A stretch of 64,000 nt of DNA from Dryococelus australis. Its lineage: Eukaryota > Arthropoda > Insecta > Phasmatodea > Phasmatidae. This document shows, piece after piece, positions 44,304 through 55,692 of the stretch. The stretch covers positions 25,393,418 through 25,457,417 of the forward strand of contig CM056999.1 in the NCBI GenBank assembly GCA_029891345.1. Direction: 5' to 3'. The notes under the pieces were generated by a model, which saw only the letters and a list, made by a program, of their open reading frames with translations, had not been told where the DNA came from and ran no database searches. Each line of letters opens with the position of its first letter. Within the stretch, counting starts at the first letter, position 1. A program made the position numbers and the translations under genes.

Positions 44304-46168
44304 TAGTCCATTCCCCATTGGAAACTACTTTCTCAGAGCCGCTAAATATCTATTTGCAGGCCCGTTTCGTATCCTTCCGCCAAATGTAAACAAACATTGC
44401 CATGTTACTGCCATGTAGCATCTGTCAAAATCAATGTTTACATTCCATCGTGTGTGTACATATGTTCGTATACTTTCACTACACCTAAAAATAAACATTG
44501 AAATGTGACTTCTTCTTTTATACCTGTCAAATGTGTTATTTACTGTTGATAGCTTTTCAAAGCTGTCATATTCCAAAAGCCATTCCGTATGAATATTCAC
44601 AGTTTAGGCCTCTAACATTATTTAGGTCAGCTTTATGACGTTTTAAAAATCCCTGAATTGAAGACAGTTCGTACGGTTATTGTATTAACATATTTGATTT
44701 CCACGTCGTAGCCCAATACATGTAATGCACGTTAGTATTTTGCCGTGACTGTTTTTAACACTGTTACAACTGCGAGGTAAAGGGCTGTACTAATTGTAAT
44801 TATCATTTCGTTATTGATATGTGTTGGGTCATTTCTCTAAAAGGATGGCCTCAGTTGGAATAAATATTAAAACAAAGGAACAACCAGTGAAAAAGGCACA
44901 TTAAATTCAAGCACACAACTCGTGTTGCTCATTTTTGTCGTACAAACTAAAAGATAGCAGTGAACACGCACACGAATAAGCCTACGATAACTTTTATTCC
45001 GCTCATATTTCTATGTATTGCTACTTACTGTTTATTAGGTTAATTGAAATTTATCAGGCTAGGCTTAGTATTTTTCTTCTGGGATTGTAGCAAATTACGG
45101 TACACGAATGTGTTTCAAACCCCTTAGGGCAAAGATACAACGTTGTGATAAATAAACAGATATGGATGTAAATTAATAACTTCGTCATAAAAACAGTTCA
45201 CATTTAAAATGTATAAATAGTGCTAATCAAATATTTGAAATCACGCACACACAGGGCCAGTCTATCAGCCACGACGCACAAAGGCACGCCATTTCACACA
45301 CACATTGATTAACGAAATGCACGTCACAGTATATTTATTACTGCCTTGGAAAAACAGATTTATCACAGCATTGTAACTTGCCTACGTAAGTTTAAAAAAC
45401 ACGTCTGCAAACATGATGTATTAATTTGAAGTATTTTTCGGAGTAAGAATAATTTACGTTTCATTTGAAAAAAAGCAACACGCCATGTCATGGATCGCCA
45501 CGTCTGCCAACTTTACTAAGCAACTGCCCCGCCATCATATCTAAATATATTAAAACATGTATTCAAAAATCATTATTTTGCTGTAATAAGTATGAAATAT
45601 GCTACAATTGAAAACATATAATTTCCTTGCATACTAGCGAAGTGAAATTTTCCAAGTGTGAAAGGGACGAAGAAAGAGAAAGAGGGCGACAAGCCTTGCT
45701 AGCAGACAGTTATTCAGTTGCTTTCTCGCTCGATAAAACAATACCGTACCTTTACAGCCTACTCACAATATTTTCCGCTGTTATTTTAAACTGTAAAAAT
45801 ATGATATGTTGCCATTGGGGCTACTTAAATATTTTAATATTTCGATAGGCACAGTTTAATTTACAAATAGTATACTAAAAAACGAGGTTAAAATAATATT
45901 TTAACTGTGAACTATTTTGTACCGGTCGTTGCCAACACGTCGCTGCACTCACTGTTGTTAATTAATATTTAAAAAAGAAATAAATATTACAGGTTATAAA
46001 AGATATTAAGGTAAAGGTTCATTTATTCAATAATACAGTACTCTAAAGTTAACCACAGTGTTATATATTTATGGAATAGAGGTTATTGAAAAACAGGTGA
46101 CATGTTATGCCTAGAGTGTTTTTTCAAAGGTTGGTTTTCATAAGTCGCTTCCAATCGGGAATGGACTA
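44304..46168. mobile_element. 1.9-kb DNA transposon with TA target duplication, copy 2
   Basis: It starts TAGTCCATTCCCCATTGGAA and ends CCAATCGGGAATGGACTA; the terminal repeats are slightly diverged from copy 1. TA flanks both ends. It aligns with 34507-36414 along the full length with small indels (for example an extra GTTACTGCCAT near 44403). Confidence 0.8.
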
Positions 46169-46505
46169 TATGTAAGGTGATAATTTTTTATGGTGAGCAA
46201 TTAATTTTGGCAAGTTAGACCGTTTGCGTGTATATGCCTCGTCAGAATTTTTTCATGAAAAATTTGTGTTAATTAATATTTTAAGTAGGCCGCACAAAAT
46301 ATTTGTATTCCTGTAAACATTTCTGGGCCTCATTGTACCAATATAGAGGCCAACACGCCGCCTAAATTTCGTAGAAATTCATCACATTGGTGCAAAAAGT
46401 GTCTATTAGCATGTTTTCCCAACACCAGCAGTAATGACGGCGGTGACGCTGGCTAGCCGCCGCCCACAAGTAATCTTGTGATTGATCAACAACTGTGTGA
46501 GGCAG

Positions 46506-46686
46506 TCGGCCCCGGTATGAGCAACAGCTGAGCGGCATTCGGGCGGCCTACTTCACAGAGGATCTAGGCCTGAGTGACAGCAGTAAGCTGCCGCACCCGG
46601 CCACGCTGCAGAGGATCTATGCATTTGCCCAGATACGTACACACGACAATGTATTCGCTGCTAGCCGCAGCACACAATTGATTTAA
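46506..46686 (+). CDS. Candidate terminal exon in a GC-rich island, with its own poly(A) signal
   Basis: After an acceptor-like GAGGCAG (46505) one frame is open for 59 codons to TAA at 46684-46686. It has no Met. The peptide looks like folded protein: YEQQLSGIRAAYFTEDLGL, SDSSKLPHPATLQRIYAF, AQIRTHDNVFAASRSTQLI. Codon use is GC-rich, unlike the flanks. Two overlapping AATAAA signals (46717-46726) and a GT-rich stretch (GTGCGGTGTTTT) follow, as at a real cleavage site, giving a 3' UTR of about 50 bases. The pyrimidine tract before the acceptor is poor. It could be a host gene end, a captured gene fragment or the 3' end of a transposon gene. Not recognised. Confidence 0.4.
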
Positions 46687-46716
46687 TCTAAATAATGTAT
46701 CTTCATATCTATTATC

Positions 46717-46738
46717 AATAAATAAAGTGCGGTGTTTT
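46717..46738 (+). terminator. Poly(A) signal pair and GT-rich downstream element
   Basis: AATAAATAAA (two overlapping AATAAA hexamers) followed by GTGCGGTGTTTT, about 30 bases after the stop codon of the exon candidate 46506-46686. Confidence 0.45.
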
Positions 46739-47586
46739 ACTTCAAATGCAAGTCATCTCCAGCACTGTTTTTAGTTACTGCTTTATACGCAATACGTCCG
46801 ATTTTTTAGCAATGAAATGGCCATACCAAAGCGAAGCACGGTGCGCACACACTATTGCGCAACGCCACCTAAACTTTTTGATCGCTACATGCCTCATAGT
46901 AATGTATGACCCATGAGACCTGCATAATAGATCTTCAATAATAACTTCATATTTTAATAATACATAGTCTAATCTTTTCACACACTTTCAATGGCCATGT
47001 CATACTGTGTTTATGCCTTCTTTTGGTTTTTTTTACTGCAAGGGGAGGTCCAATATGCCTTTCTTGGGTATCAAATTTATCAGGAGACATCCAGATTTTA
47101 AAATATACATATGTATTTATATTTAATTTAAATAGTGGCTTTTTATGTGCTAGAGACGATTGAACATGAACTTCATGCAAATAATGGCAAGTTTGGTGGC
47201 ATATTAGGGGTGGGTCAAATCGGCCCCAAATTTTCCAAACATTTTATTGTGGCCGTATTCTCGGGAACCGTGCAGGGTCGTAATAGAGAGGTTCTACTGT
47301 ATTACGATGAATGGCTGAACAGAACATTCTTAAATATTACTATGTCACTGTCGTACTGAATAGCAATTCACTCAACATTCACTGGGAGATAATACCACAT
47401 TTTCAACTCGCTGTGAGTTGCAATTATGCTAAAGTGAACACTCTCTATACTAGATAATAGCTATACATGTGTGATTAACTTATATAACATGATGATATTA
47501 ATTCTAAGTACTTAGTTAATTGGAAAATTGATTCAATCCGCATATGCTAGCCTTGATTACTTATGACATCCTAGAGAGTCTATATT

Positions 47587-47778
47587 CTAAGAATGAGTGA
47601 CTGTGCACTCGTGGGACGCCCTGTCGCAATATGATAATCTTTGGAGAACATTTTCCGTGGCAATTCCCCGTCGCCACGTGTAACGACTGCACTGCCCGTG
47701 CGCCATCGTGCGGATTTCCTTTTCCGTTTTCGCTTCGCGGGGCACCAGTATTTTCCTAGGGTGACGTTCGGCGGCCAT
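47587..47778 (-). CDS. Unrecognised ORF in a GC-rich island
   Basis: Minus strand: ATG at 47778 in the context CCATATGGCC opens 63 codons, starting MAAERHPRKILVPREAKTEK. A second frame (47580-47792) overlaps it with a KRKRKRKSARWR run, a nuclear-localisation-like stretch. The island (47580-47870) is GC-rich in AT-rich flanks. Either frame could be a first exon; neither is recognised. Confidence 0.2.
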   Translation of the reverse strand: MAAERHPRKILVPREAKTEKEIRTMAHGQCSRYTWRRGIATENVLQRLSYCDRASHECTVTHS

Positions 47779-48260
47779 ATGGTACATAGCATGTTGCTAT
47801 ACCTTAATAATCATTCGAGCGAGCCATTGTGGATGCCTCATCGCTCAGGCGGGAAACAAAAATAAGGGAAAATGCCCGATAAAAACTATGAAATGAATGC
47901 TAGTTTTGACAGCTGGGAGTGGGCAGTGAAGTAGTGTACGCCCGTACACATTTGTGTAACTTAAAACTCTAAAAAACTACAAAGAGAAGGAATGTAGCGA
48001 AACTCTTCTAAAACACACCAAAATAAGTGAAGTGTCACTGGTTGGTACAAAGGAACAGATGTTCCGTCATGCCATTTAAAAAGGAGTTATTCATACATTA
48101 GTTTCACATGTATAGAATCAAAAGCGTTCTGGAGACTAGGGAGGGTAAGAAATGTAGAAACGTAGCTGCGCCGTGGCAAGGGCTGCTGCGCGATTACGCT
48201 GCAGTATGCACGTGGCTCCCTGACCTATCTCAGTTGACGCCTGATGCACGTGGCCTTGGC

Positions 48261-48900
48261 TGGAAGGCTAACAGCTGGTCGTATGCTCGCGCGCCTACAT
48301 TACGTAATAAACGTTTCTACACCAAATATATTTATTACAACTCTTTAACTGAACATAACACAATACTTGAAACACTATTTGCAATATCTCTCTCCACAAT
48401 CAACTTACTTTACTTTACTCCGTCTGACAATATTATACTTTAATGCGAGAGGTTACAATTATACTGCCTTACTGATATAATTCAAGATATAGAGCTACAC
48501 GAACAAGTTAAAAAGTAATTAAACGGATACAAGAATATAGCTTTGCAATAGACTCTAAGCCTTGCCACGTGATATTACTCTATAAAGCGGGTTCTTATTG
48601 AAGGGAATACCACCCTACTGCCCAGCCAGACTTATGCGCACCAGTAAGACGTATCTCATAGATGGCCCAGAGCTCCCCGGGCCTCTGCATTCTTGTGTTT
48701 CTCATTGACACTAATGTTGTCGCCTCATACATTGTCGTATGCCAGGGGGGAGTGGGGGGAGCGTGGCTCTCGCTTATATATTCTCTCGTTACTAGGTCAC
48801 TCAGAGATGTTATTAAAACAGATGGCCATTGTTGAAATCCATAGTACATGCAAGGTTAACTTCTACGTTCTGGTATTCTGGCCCCCTGGAGCCCGCTACA
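48261..48900 (-). repeat. 0.64-kb LTR, copy 2 (minus orientation)
   Basis: On the minus strand it starts TGTAGCGGGCTCCAGGGGGC at 48900 and ends GCCTTCCA at 48261. TATA and poly(A) signals are in the same places as in copy 1. By eye the two copies differ at about 3 positions over the ~465 bp at the 3' (R-U5) side but at about 18 over the last ~170 bp (start of U3). No target duplication or PBS is recognised in the flanks. Confidence 0.6.
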
Positions 48901-50380
48901 ATTTGCTTCTTCTGTTGGGTTTTAACACTTGACAAAATATAATTTATTAGTTTCATTAATAGAAGGTGCCCTGAAACAAAAAAAAAATGTTTTTATGCAC
49001 ATGACTTCCTTTGGATTATGCGGCCGATAATTTGACTCTATTTATTCAAGTGGCGTGACACAGGAAAGTTTATTTTTTTGCTATTGGTGTATGGCAAATC
49101 TGTAAAAACCGACGTTTGGTGAGCACCATTAGCCTACCCCTATGCCCACGCCTTGATGGATGTTATCAGTTGAAAGTCCCTTTCTTCCAGCCGTAAGCTA
49201 AACTCCAAATTGCCTCGTCTAGTCAGGGATGTCAGCTCCCCTGATACACCAGCTCTCTCCCGAAGGGTTATTTTGGCTACCCAACACCATTATTAAAAAC
49301 ACGTGGTTAATGTCAAGTTACAAGAAAAGGTTAAGTAACTGATAGGTGGTTAATCATAATAAAACATTGATATCTCACCAGTATGTATTTATTACAAGTT
49401 CTTCCCCATCATACGTACCACCATTTTAGCCAGGTGGGCTGTTACACAGATGAAATGGCCATAGGGCCTATGAGCTTAAGTTGCATAGTACGCCTCAGTC
49501 GTGTAAAAGATGAGCCGAGGGTGAGAAACCGTGTACTCGAGGTGAGTAATAAACAAAAGGTTCCGGTAGACTAACATTAATTAAGCAGAATTACATAATG
49601 ATTATCAAACAAAGATGGAGGCCCCGGAGCACCACAGCGTAGTGGTACTCTTGCGAGATCTAAGACGCTACTCCCATCTCTTTGGGGCGTAGGCCGCTCA
49701 CTGGCCGATGTTCCCTCCCGAACATCACGTGACATAATTTTACATAAAGTGAAATAAAATGAATGAGATGAAATGGGCTCTACAATGCCAATGAGATGTA
49801 CATATCAATACCTCTTAACAAAAAAGCGTAAAAGCACATAATATAAATATAAAAATAAATACATACGTTAGACCAGACTGCATTGCCGTGGCAACCTAAC
49901 CTCAACATGGACATGTACAAATTAACAATATCTTTAAAGGGTCTGTCCTCAGTCAAGTTTATTACGTGTATATGATTTGTGTTCATGGCAAAACATGAGA
50001 GTTCATATTAATTTGCATAAAAACACTTCAAAAATACTTTCATGATTATATAGTGACAATTTTGCCACGTGGCCGTGTGCACCAGTTCACTATTTCAATA
50101 CTGCCAGTACTGGTCGAACACACTTTAAAATATAAAATATAAAAGAATGATTTGCAATGCATTAAAAGTTACGCTAATAATTGTCATAAATATTATACAG
50201 ATGTCTATGTGTCATAATATATGCCTGTGGCCATTCAAGTAAATGCACAAAATGGTGCCTCTAGCGCACCAGCTGTCAAGAACATAATAATTACGTAAAT
50301 ACAGGATTGCACCCAAATACACTAAAGAAGAATAAAATATTGACACGTGCTGCTTCTACACCTATTATAATACGACTCCG
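48901..50380. other. Sequence without a supported gene; one weak exon candidate
   Basis: A stretch at 49428-49541 has an acceptor-like CATTTTAG and a good donor (CTCGAG/GTGAGT), with one open frame (VGCYTDEMAIGPMSLSC...). It is near GC-rich, LTR-like sequence (49610-49740) and not called as a gene. The rest is AT-rich. Confidence 0.3.
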
Positions 50381-51790
50381 ACTCATCGCCTAGCAGTACT
50401 GCTTCCATCTCTACAGATGTGGGCAACACATTGCCTACCCCTACTGGCAATGGGAACTTCTGTGTTTTTCCTTCTCACTTGGAAGGCACGCATCCCGGCA
50501 GACATGCCGCTCCCCTCTCCCACGCTGGCAGCCCACAAGCTACAACTGTTTAAGTCTGGCCGCAGCCGAGCTCTGGAGTCATTCTTTTGCATCTCTTGCA
50601 CCGCACACAGCACTCTTAGTGCTCGGGAGCTCTAGAGAAGTTTGAAGCCTACAAGTACGCCTTCGCGGCAACCAACTACGTACGTGACGACCAGTTAACC
50701 CAGCAACATACTAACACTAACTTTCTTTTTTTAACTTCATTTGTCTCCTCTAGACACCTTTAATTAGTAGTTTAACTGTTACTCGTATTTTTCGTCTAGA
50801 ATCAGCTTTTCCAGTTTATTTACAACTAGGTCACCTACACCTGGAATCACGCAGTTACATTCTTCTATCCTCGACTTGGTGGGGGATAGCACAGGTCACG
50901 TGTCTATTGAACTTTCCATAAACATATGTTGCTTTCTACTTTGCTACTTTTATTTCCAGGGTATATATCTGTATTCACAGTTGGAGGTAGATTACACTGT
51001 GCACTGTCAATGGAATCCGGGGAAGTTATTTAACTGAACTAAGACATACACATTAGATAGCTACCTGGTTCTTTCCATCAAACACACAGCACTATTAGTG
51101 CTCGTGGGGAAGAAACAGTAATGTCCCAAACACTAGTAACACCTTCACACCAGGAGACACGACACACTCGGGTTGATTCACACCACTCACACTATTAGTG
51201 TGTGGTGACAGTGACCTGCAGTGCTGCCAGATATTCTGGGTGGACGCACAACCAGTAGAGGCTTGGCGCAACTCCGACTCAACGTCCCTGATCAGTTCGC
51301 CTATGGTGGGGGATCAGTGTGGACTCTTATCGAGCTGGCCGACAAGTCACTATTGGCGTACACTGTTAATATTTCCATTTCAGTGCACTGCGTGATTTAT
51401 AGAACTGTTACCCTATGCCTCATGAGAGAGGGAGTGGTAGGAGAGGTAGAGAGCCACACCTGGCTCACCCTGCTGACTGGCCGAGAATAGTATCACCCTA
51501 TCCTACGCAAGATAGGCAAAATGGGTTCATGCCGCTGAACTCAGATGTCAAGCAGTCACACCTGCACCTGTAATATTTATCGAGTTTTCACCGTGATAAC
51601 GTATCAGCTACAAGTATCGCCCTGTTGTCTACAGCTTCTTAACCGGAGCGGAAGTTCACCAAGGTTGGGACAACTTGGTCTTCTGGATGAAAGAAGCACG
51701 ACTTTGAAACATTCATCATTAATGCAGGCATTCGCCCCGCTTAAGACTAAACTTACCTCAACTACCTAACTAGAGGTGAGAGTACATCAG
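50380..51790. other. GC-richer region with three related palindromes
   Basis: Imperfect palindromes around CACTATTAGTG occur at 50609-50623, 51088-51102 and 51181-51207. Open frames of 65-89 codons overlap on several frames, for example 51221-51490, with no motif recognised. It may be part of an unknown repeat. Confidence 0.35.
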
Positions 51791-52950
51791 AACTAGCCAA
51801 CACTCCTCGCCTCATCCACACTACCTAAGTCCCTTTTGGTCTAGCGAGTAAAATCTAGAAGTACCATGTCCAGTCAGTCTAATTGGGCACATGTCAGTAT
51901 AAAGAGACCATTTTTCTCATACATGACATTGGTATCATTGGAAAGTAAAACACTGACATAACATATGGCATTACATAAACATTGACCATTAAAATGTAAA
52001 TACTAAAAGTAAACAAAAGCACGTGGCACTCAGCCGGACGGATGGACACTGACATTCTTACATGTGCGTACCTTGTCACATGGTAACATAACCTCACATA
52101 TTTGTGCACATTGATGCACGATACAGAACACTGACACTTGTGGCATTGTAGGATGATGACGTACACACACAAAATAAACACACACTGCACACTCCCTAAC
52201 ATCTGAAATTACCCTAATTACACCTTCTACAAGCCATTGCATGTGACGCATAACACGCACATGGCACTGGTTCATCGACTCAGGTGCTCCACTGTGATGT
52301 TATGTTGCATTCTTGATGTCTCTGCTGGCACGACGTGTTGAATGGCCCTAAGGCCTAGGCGCTGTCAACATCAAAACATAACGTAGCATAGAAGTAAAAG
52401 AGTAAAACAGTTTGTTAATAGGGGTAGCGGGGGGGGGGGTAAAGGAACAAAGTTAAACAGGAATGAATTGATTGGTTGGGAAAAGGAGAGGCAATAAGAA
52501 ACTGATTGACAATGTAGATATAGAGAATAAGTGTTGTTTACCCTATGGACTTCCTGAATATGGAAATAAGGAAAAGATTCCTGACAGGTAGAGAGGTATC
52601 AGTGGAGAGAAAGTAAGTCATCTGCAGGTAGAACAAAGAAAACAAAGCTTTCTTCACGTAGGATGTACTTTCTGAAACCTCATCAACCAAAGGTGTAGAG
52701 GATGTAGCTGGATACATCTTGATTTTTGATGAGCGTATAGGATGGCGCATGACAGTCCGGCTGTCTGGGAGAATACTATGTCAATCAGTAATGGTTTTTG
52801 TAGGATGCTAGGCCAGGTGCATCCTACTCCGGCATAGGTTAGGGTGAATCTAGCCCTTTCAAGGGACTGGAGTGCGTCCAGTGTACAGAACTGGCCTGAT
52901 AGCTTTGCAGTAGGGCACAAAAGTCGGGTTCAGGCAGTGAGATTTTATGT
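51791..52950. other. No supported gene
   Basis: Minus-strand frames of 70-100 codons without motifs (for example 51894-52202, Cys/Val-rich). A run of 10 G lies at about 52430. Confidence 0.4.
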
Positions 52951-52951
52951 T

Positions 52952-53404
52952 TCAAGCCAAGTGCTGCTCCAGGTTTCCCTGGGTTTTGTGATGTGGCTGA
53001 GCTTGCAGGTGACAGAGGCTTAACACTGATGCGTGTCTTAGCAGCAGGCACTTGAGGGGTTGGTTTTGATGATATGACATGGTGTATGGGGCAGAGCAAC
53101 AACATTGACTCGTAAATATGCAATGGGTATTGTTGGCGGCTGTTCCAGCTGACTGAGGAACTCTTGAACCCAAGGATGAACTTTTCCGTGGCCTTGAACT
53201 GGGGCCATAAACAAATCTTGTGGTATTACTGGAGGTACAGGTACTGCTAGATGACGAAAGGCTTGCGCTTGCTCTCAGAGTACTAGGCTGTCGACGAAGG
53301 CTACTAGGGAGGGTGGCAGCTCTTGCAGGCGCCCGGAGGAAATCAGCGATTGCTTTACTTTCTCTCTTATACCACTGCATTTGGAGAAAGGCTTCTGGAT
53401 ACAC
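52952..53404 (-). CDS. Unrecognised Ser/Arg-rich ORF
   Basis: A 150-codon minus-strand frame. The start is not an ATG; the frame is open from about 53449. It begins YPEAFLQMQWYKRESKAI, then ADFLRAP, followed by a Ser/Thr/Arg-rich low-complexity part (LRASASLSSSSSTCTSSNTT) and SSRPRKSSSLGSRVPQSAG. Past about 53080 the neighbouring frame (52839-53123, KTRISVKPLSPASSATSQ) looks more protein-like, which suggests a frameshift or splice. It overlaps the next entry for about 130 bases, so at most one is coding there. Family unknown. Confidence 0.25.
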   Translation of the reverse strand: MYPEAFLQMQWYKRESKAIADFLRAPARAATLPSSLRRQPSTLRASASLSSSSSTCTSSNTTRFVYGPSSRPRKSSSLGSRVPQSAGTAANNTHCIFTSQCCCSAPYTMSYHQNQPLKCLLLRHASVLSLCHLQAQPHHKTQGNLEQHLA

Positions 53405-53781
53405 ACAAAAGACACTCTCACGTTCGTGAGAGGAAAAGCAGGGAATGTGTTCCTACACAGTGTATCTGCCTCCGCGGAATCTTCCCAATCCAGGCAATGA
53501 CCCCTCCGGCACTGAAAGTGCGGTGGAAAGATGAGCTCCAGATCGACAAGATTGGTTATAAAACTAACTACCTGTAAGCAGGCTCTGCCGTTCTGCCTAC
53601 TGGAGTATGCAGAAAGGTTGGCCGGTTTGCAAGTGTATGTGGGTTGTAAAATAGTGTGGTGGCTTGTTTGAGTAACATTCCCGGGATCACCTGCGGTCCC
53701 CTCAGGGAGGAGGTCACTGGGAAAGGTGCTACGTCTAAGGGAATGTGGAATTTGAGAGTTGGGTAAGAGACAATGTTTATT
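53275..53781 (-). CDS. 168-codon open frame without Met, unrecognised
   Basis: From the stop at 53782-53784 the minus strand is open for 168 codons to TGA at 53275-53277, with no ATG, so it would be an internal or 3' exon. The first part is polar (PNSQIPHSLRRSTFPSDLLP, then TQTSHHTILQPTYTCKPAN). Then comes VVSFITNLVDLELIFPPHF, a Cys cluster CRRGHCLDWEDSAEADTLC, and KVKQSLISSGRLQELPPSLV. A TTACAG acceptor-like site lies inside at about 53575. It lies about 0.4 kb downstream of a strong TATA box on the same strand. No family is recognised. Confidence 0.3.
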   Translation of the reverse strand, partial: NKHCLLPNSQIPHSLRRSTFPSDLLPEGTAGDPGNVTQTSHHTILQPTYTCKPANLSAYSSRQNGRACLQVVSFITNLVDLELIFPPHFQCRRGHCLDWEDSAEADTLCRNTFPAFPLTNVRVSFVCIQKPFSKCSGIREKVKQSLISSGRLQELPPSLVAFVDSLVL

Positions 53782-54202
53782 TCACATAATATGAAATAGA
53801 TCTTTGTTGTCACACTACCTCCTGCGTATACGAGAGCTGTCTGGGAAGCTATCCTATGCTACAACAGGTAGTGGAGACCCGCTCCTGAGCTAACAGGATG
53901 AGGTAGATTAAGCATAGTAAAAACAACTAAAACATAAATTTGAGTCCCTAATGTATTGTTGCCCAGAAAAGGCCGCAGTGTCTAGCAGGGTAGATGACTA
54001 GGCAAGAGTTCTTAGCACGAGGATTGTGTCACTAAGTAGGGTGTGGAAAGAATGGTCTTGGCAAGAGACCAAGGAAAGGTGTATTCAGCATTGAAAGTGC
54101 GGTGAAGAGGGAAGGTACGCTGGAAGGCTTGGAGCGAAAGGTTAGAGACAATCAGGCCTGTCAGTTCCCCAGCAGTAGCGTGTGCGGTGGAGAAGTTAAT
54201 AC

Positions 54203-54236
54203 TGCTCTGGAGGCGCAACTCGGACCTCCTTTTATA
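54203..54236 (-). promoter_or_regulatory. Strong TATA box with initiator-like sequence
   Basis: Minus strand: TATAAAAGG at 54228-54236, GC-rich sequence, then GAGCAGTATT with the initiator-type CAGT about 33 bases downstream (A at about 54203). Spacing and sequence fit an RNA polymerase II core promoter. It could drive the minus-strand open frames at 52.9-53.8 kb, or be the U3 of an unknown LTR. Confidence 0.4.
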
Positions 54237-54529
54237 CTAAACTGAGTGGCTACCTCTGCTCTTATTGGCTGATGTCTTGAGGGTGAAAGGATGTGTTAGC
54301 AGGGGGTGGCAAAAGCATAACTTCTCTGGCGTGACTTCACCGGCTGGCTTGGAGAAGGAAGGAATACTGCGGCGAGACGCACTGCGGATGTTATCTAGCG
54401 GCAGACAGTGGTACTCGGTGCATTTGGCACATAACTTCGGTGGGCCGGTGAATACTACAATACCACTGAACACGAATATCCATTCGAATATCCATTCATA
54501 GTAGGGTAAACAGAACAAGCTGGAGTCAC

Positions 54530-55692
54530 ATGCTAACTAACAATGTCAAACTTTGTTGTCGCAGCAGCAATGTGTGTTGCTGATGAGCTGAAGTTGTAAA
54601 TGCCCATTGTTGCCAACACGTCATGCTTCACTTGTGTAAAAGTCATCACTCACATGCCAGAGAGCTGAAGTGAGAAAGTATTTTCGTTAAATTTCATATA
54701 CTGAGATATATTTAAAATATTTAAACTTGGTGTGTATGGAATTATAAAATATATTTATCAAAACTTTTATATAAATGTTCTGCAGCTTACAAAGCTTCTG
54801 TTATGTTTTTTTTTTATATTGAATTTTCACAAATTGCAATACTTTAAATTATGATTGGAATAATTACCACATCCAAAATACTTATTAAACTTATCTGAAA
54901 CTCACAATGTTTTTCTACCGGCTATCCACATTTATTCTGCACACACTGCTCCATCTCCAAGAGAAGGTGCAGATGTTGTAATTACACCCGCCAGTATAAC
55001 CGTCTGGTTGCAGCAACTTATGTACTACATGCAGTAGCAAGAATGCCTTGTTATATGTGACGAAGGTACTAACCACATGAATGAAGCTCAACACTCCAAG
55101 CAGGCAGACGCAAGTCAGCTTCCAGTAGGCATGCCCTGCTGTCTGGCCTTCTCGCTAGTAGAACCACAGACAAAAATAATATTGGTTTCTTTTCTTTGTG
55201 ATGGTACGAAAACTACCATAAATCTCTTTTGCAATCTTCGAGACAGGCATAAACTTCCACGCTTTGAAGCCTTTAAAGTACATACTTTAAAGACTAAAAT
55301 ACTATAGTTTGTAACAAAACTCTTCTGTAATTGTTTAAAGAATCCCCTGGTTTTGATTAATCAACAAGTTGCATTAATGGCAGATTATTATTCATCGGTA
55401 TTGGCATTGGTGCGCCAATAACTATAAGTTAGGAAAATATGCATGGCTTAGAATATCACAGTATAAAATGTTTGCAACTCCTAACATTCTGTTATGGAAA
55501 GTAATACTAGAATGATTTATAAAAATATCAAAATACAGTCACACATTTAAGATACTGCTATTGTGCATATAAACCTTTAATTAATTTAGAATGTGCCAAT
55601 GCAGATGTAGGCAGACTCTGTAGGAGGAAAGTGCAATATAGTAGAATTTAATGATTTTTTTCTTAATCAAATTGCATTTGTTGAATTTTTTC
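54530..55692. other. AT-rich sequence, no supported gene
   Basis: A 12-bp direct duplication (GAATATCCATTC) lies just left, near 54474-54496. Otherwise only short frames are seen. Confidence 0.45.

Larger units (their letters stand above)
43802..47299. mobile_element. Possible pogo-like element holding a nested transposon
   Basis: The right end, read inward on the minus strand, is CAGTAGAACCTCTCTATTAC (47299), flanked by TA. The left end begins CAGAAAAACCCCTCCACTAC (43802), with a related block CCTCTCTATTATGACCC nearby. The left end is degenerate and has no flanking TA. Inside sits the intact TA-target transposon copy 2 (44304-46168). No transposase is seen. A further Tigger-like end (AGTAATCCCTCGCC, about 43930) makes this a patchwork, so the boundaries are tentative. 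Confidence 0.3.
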
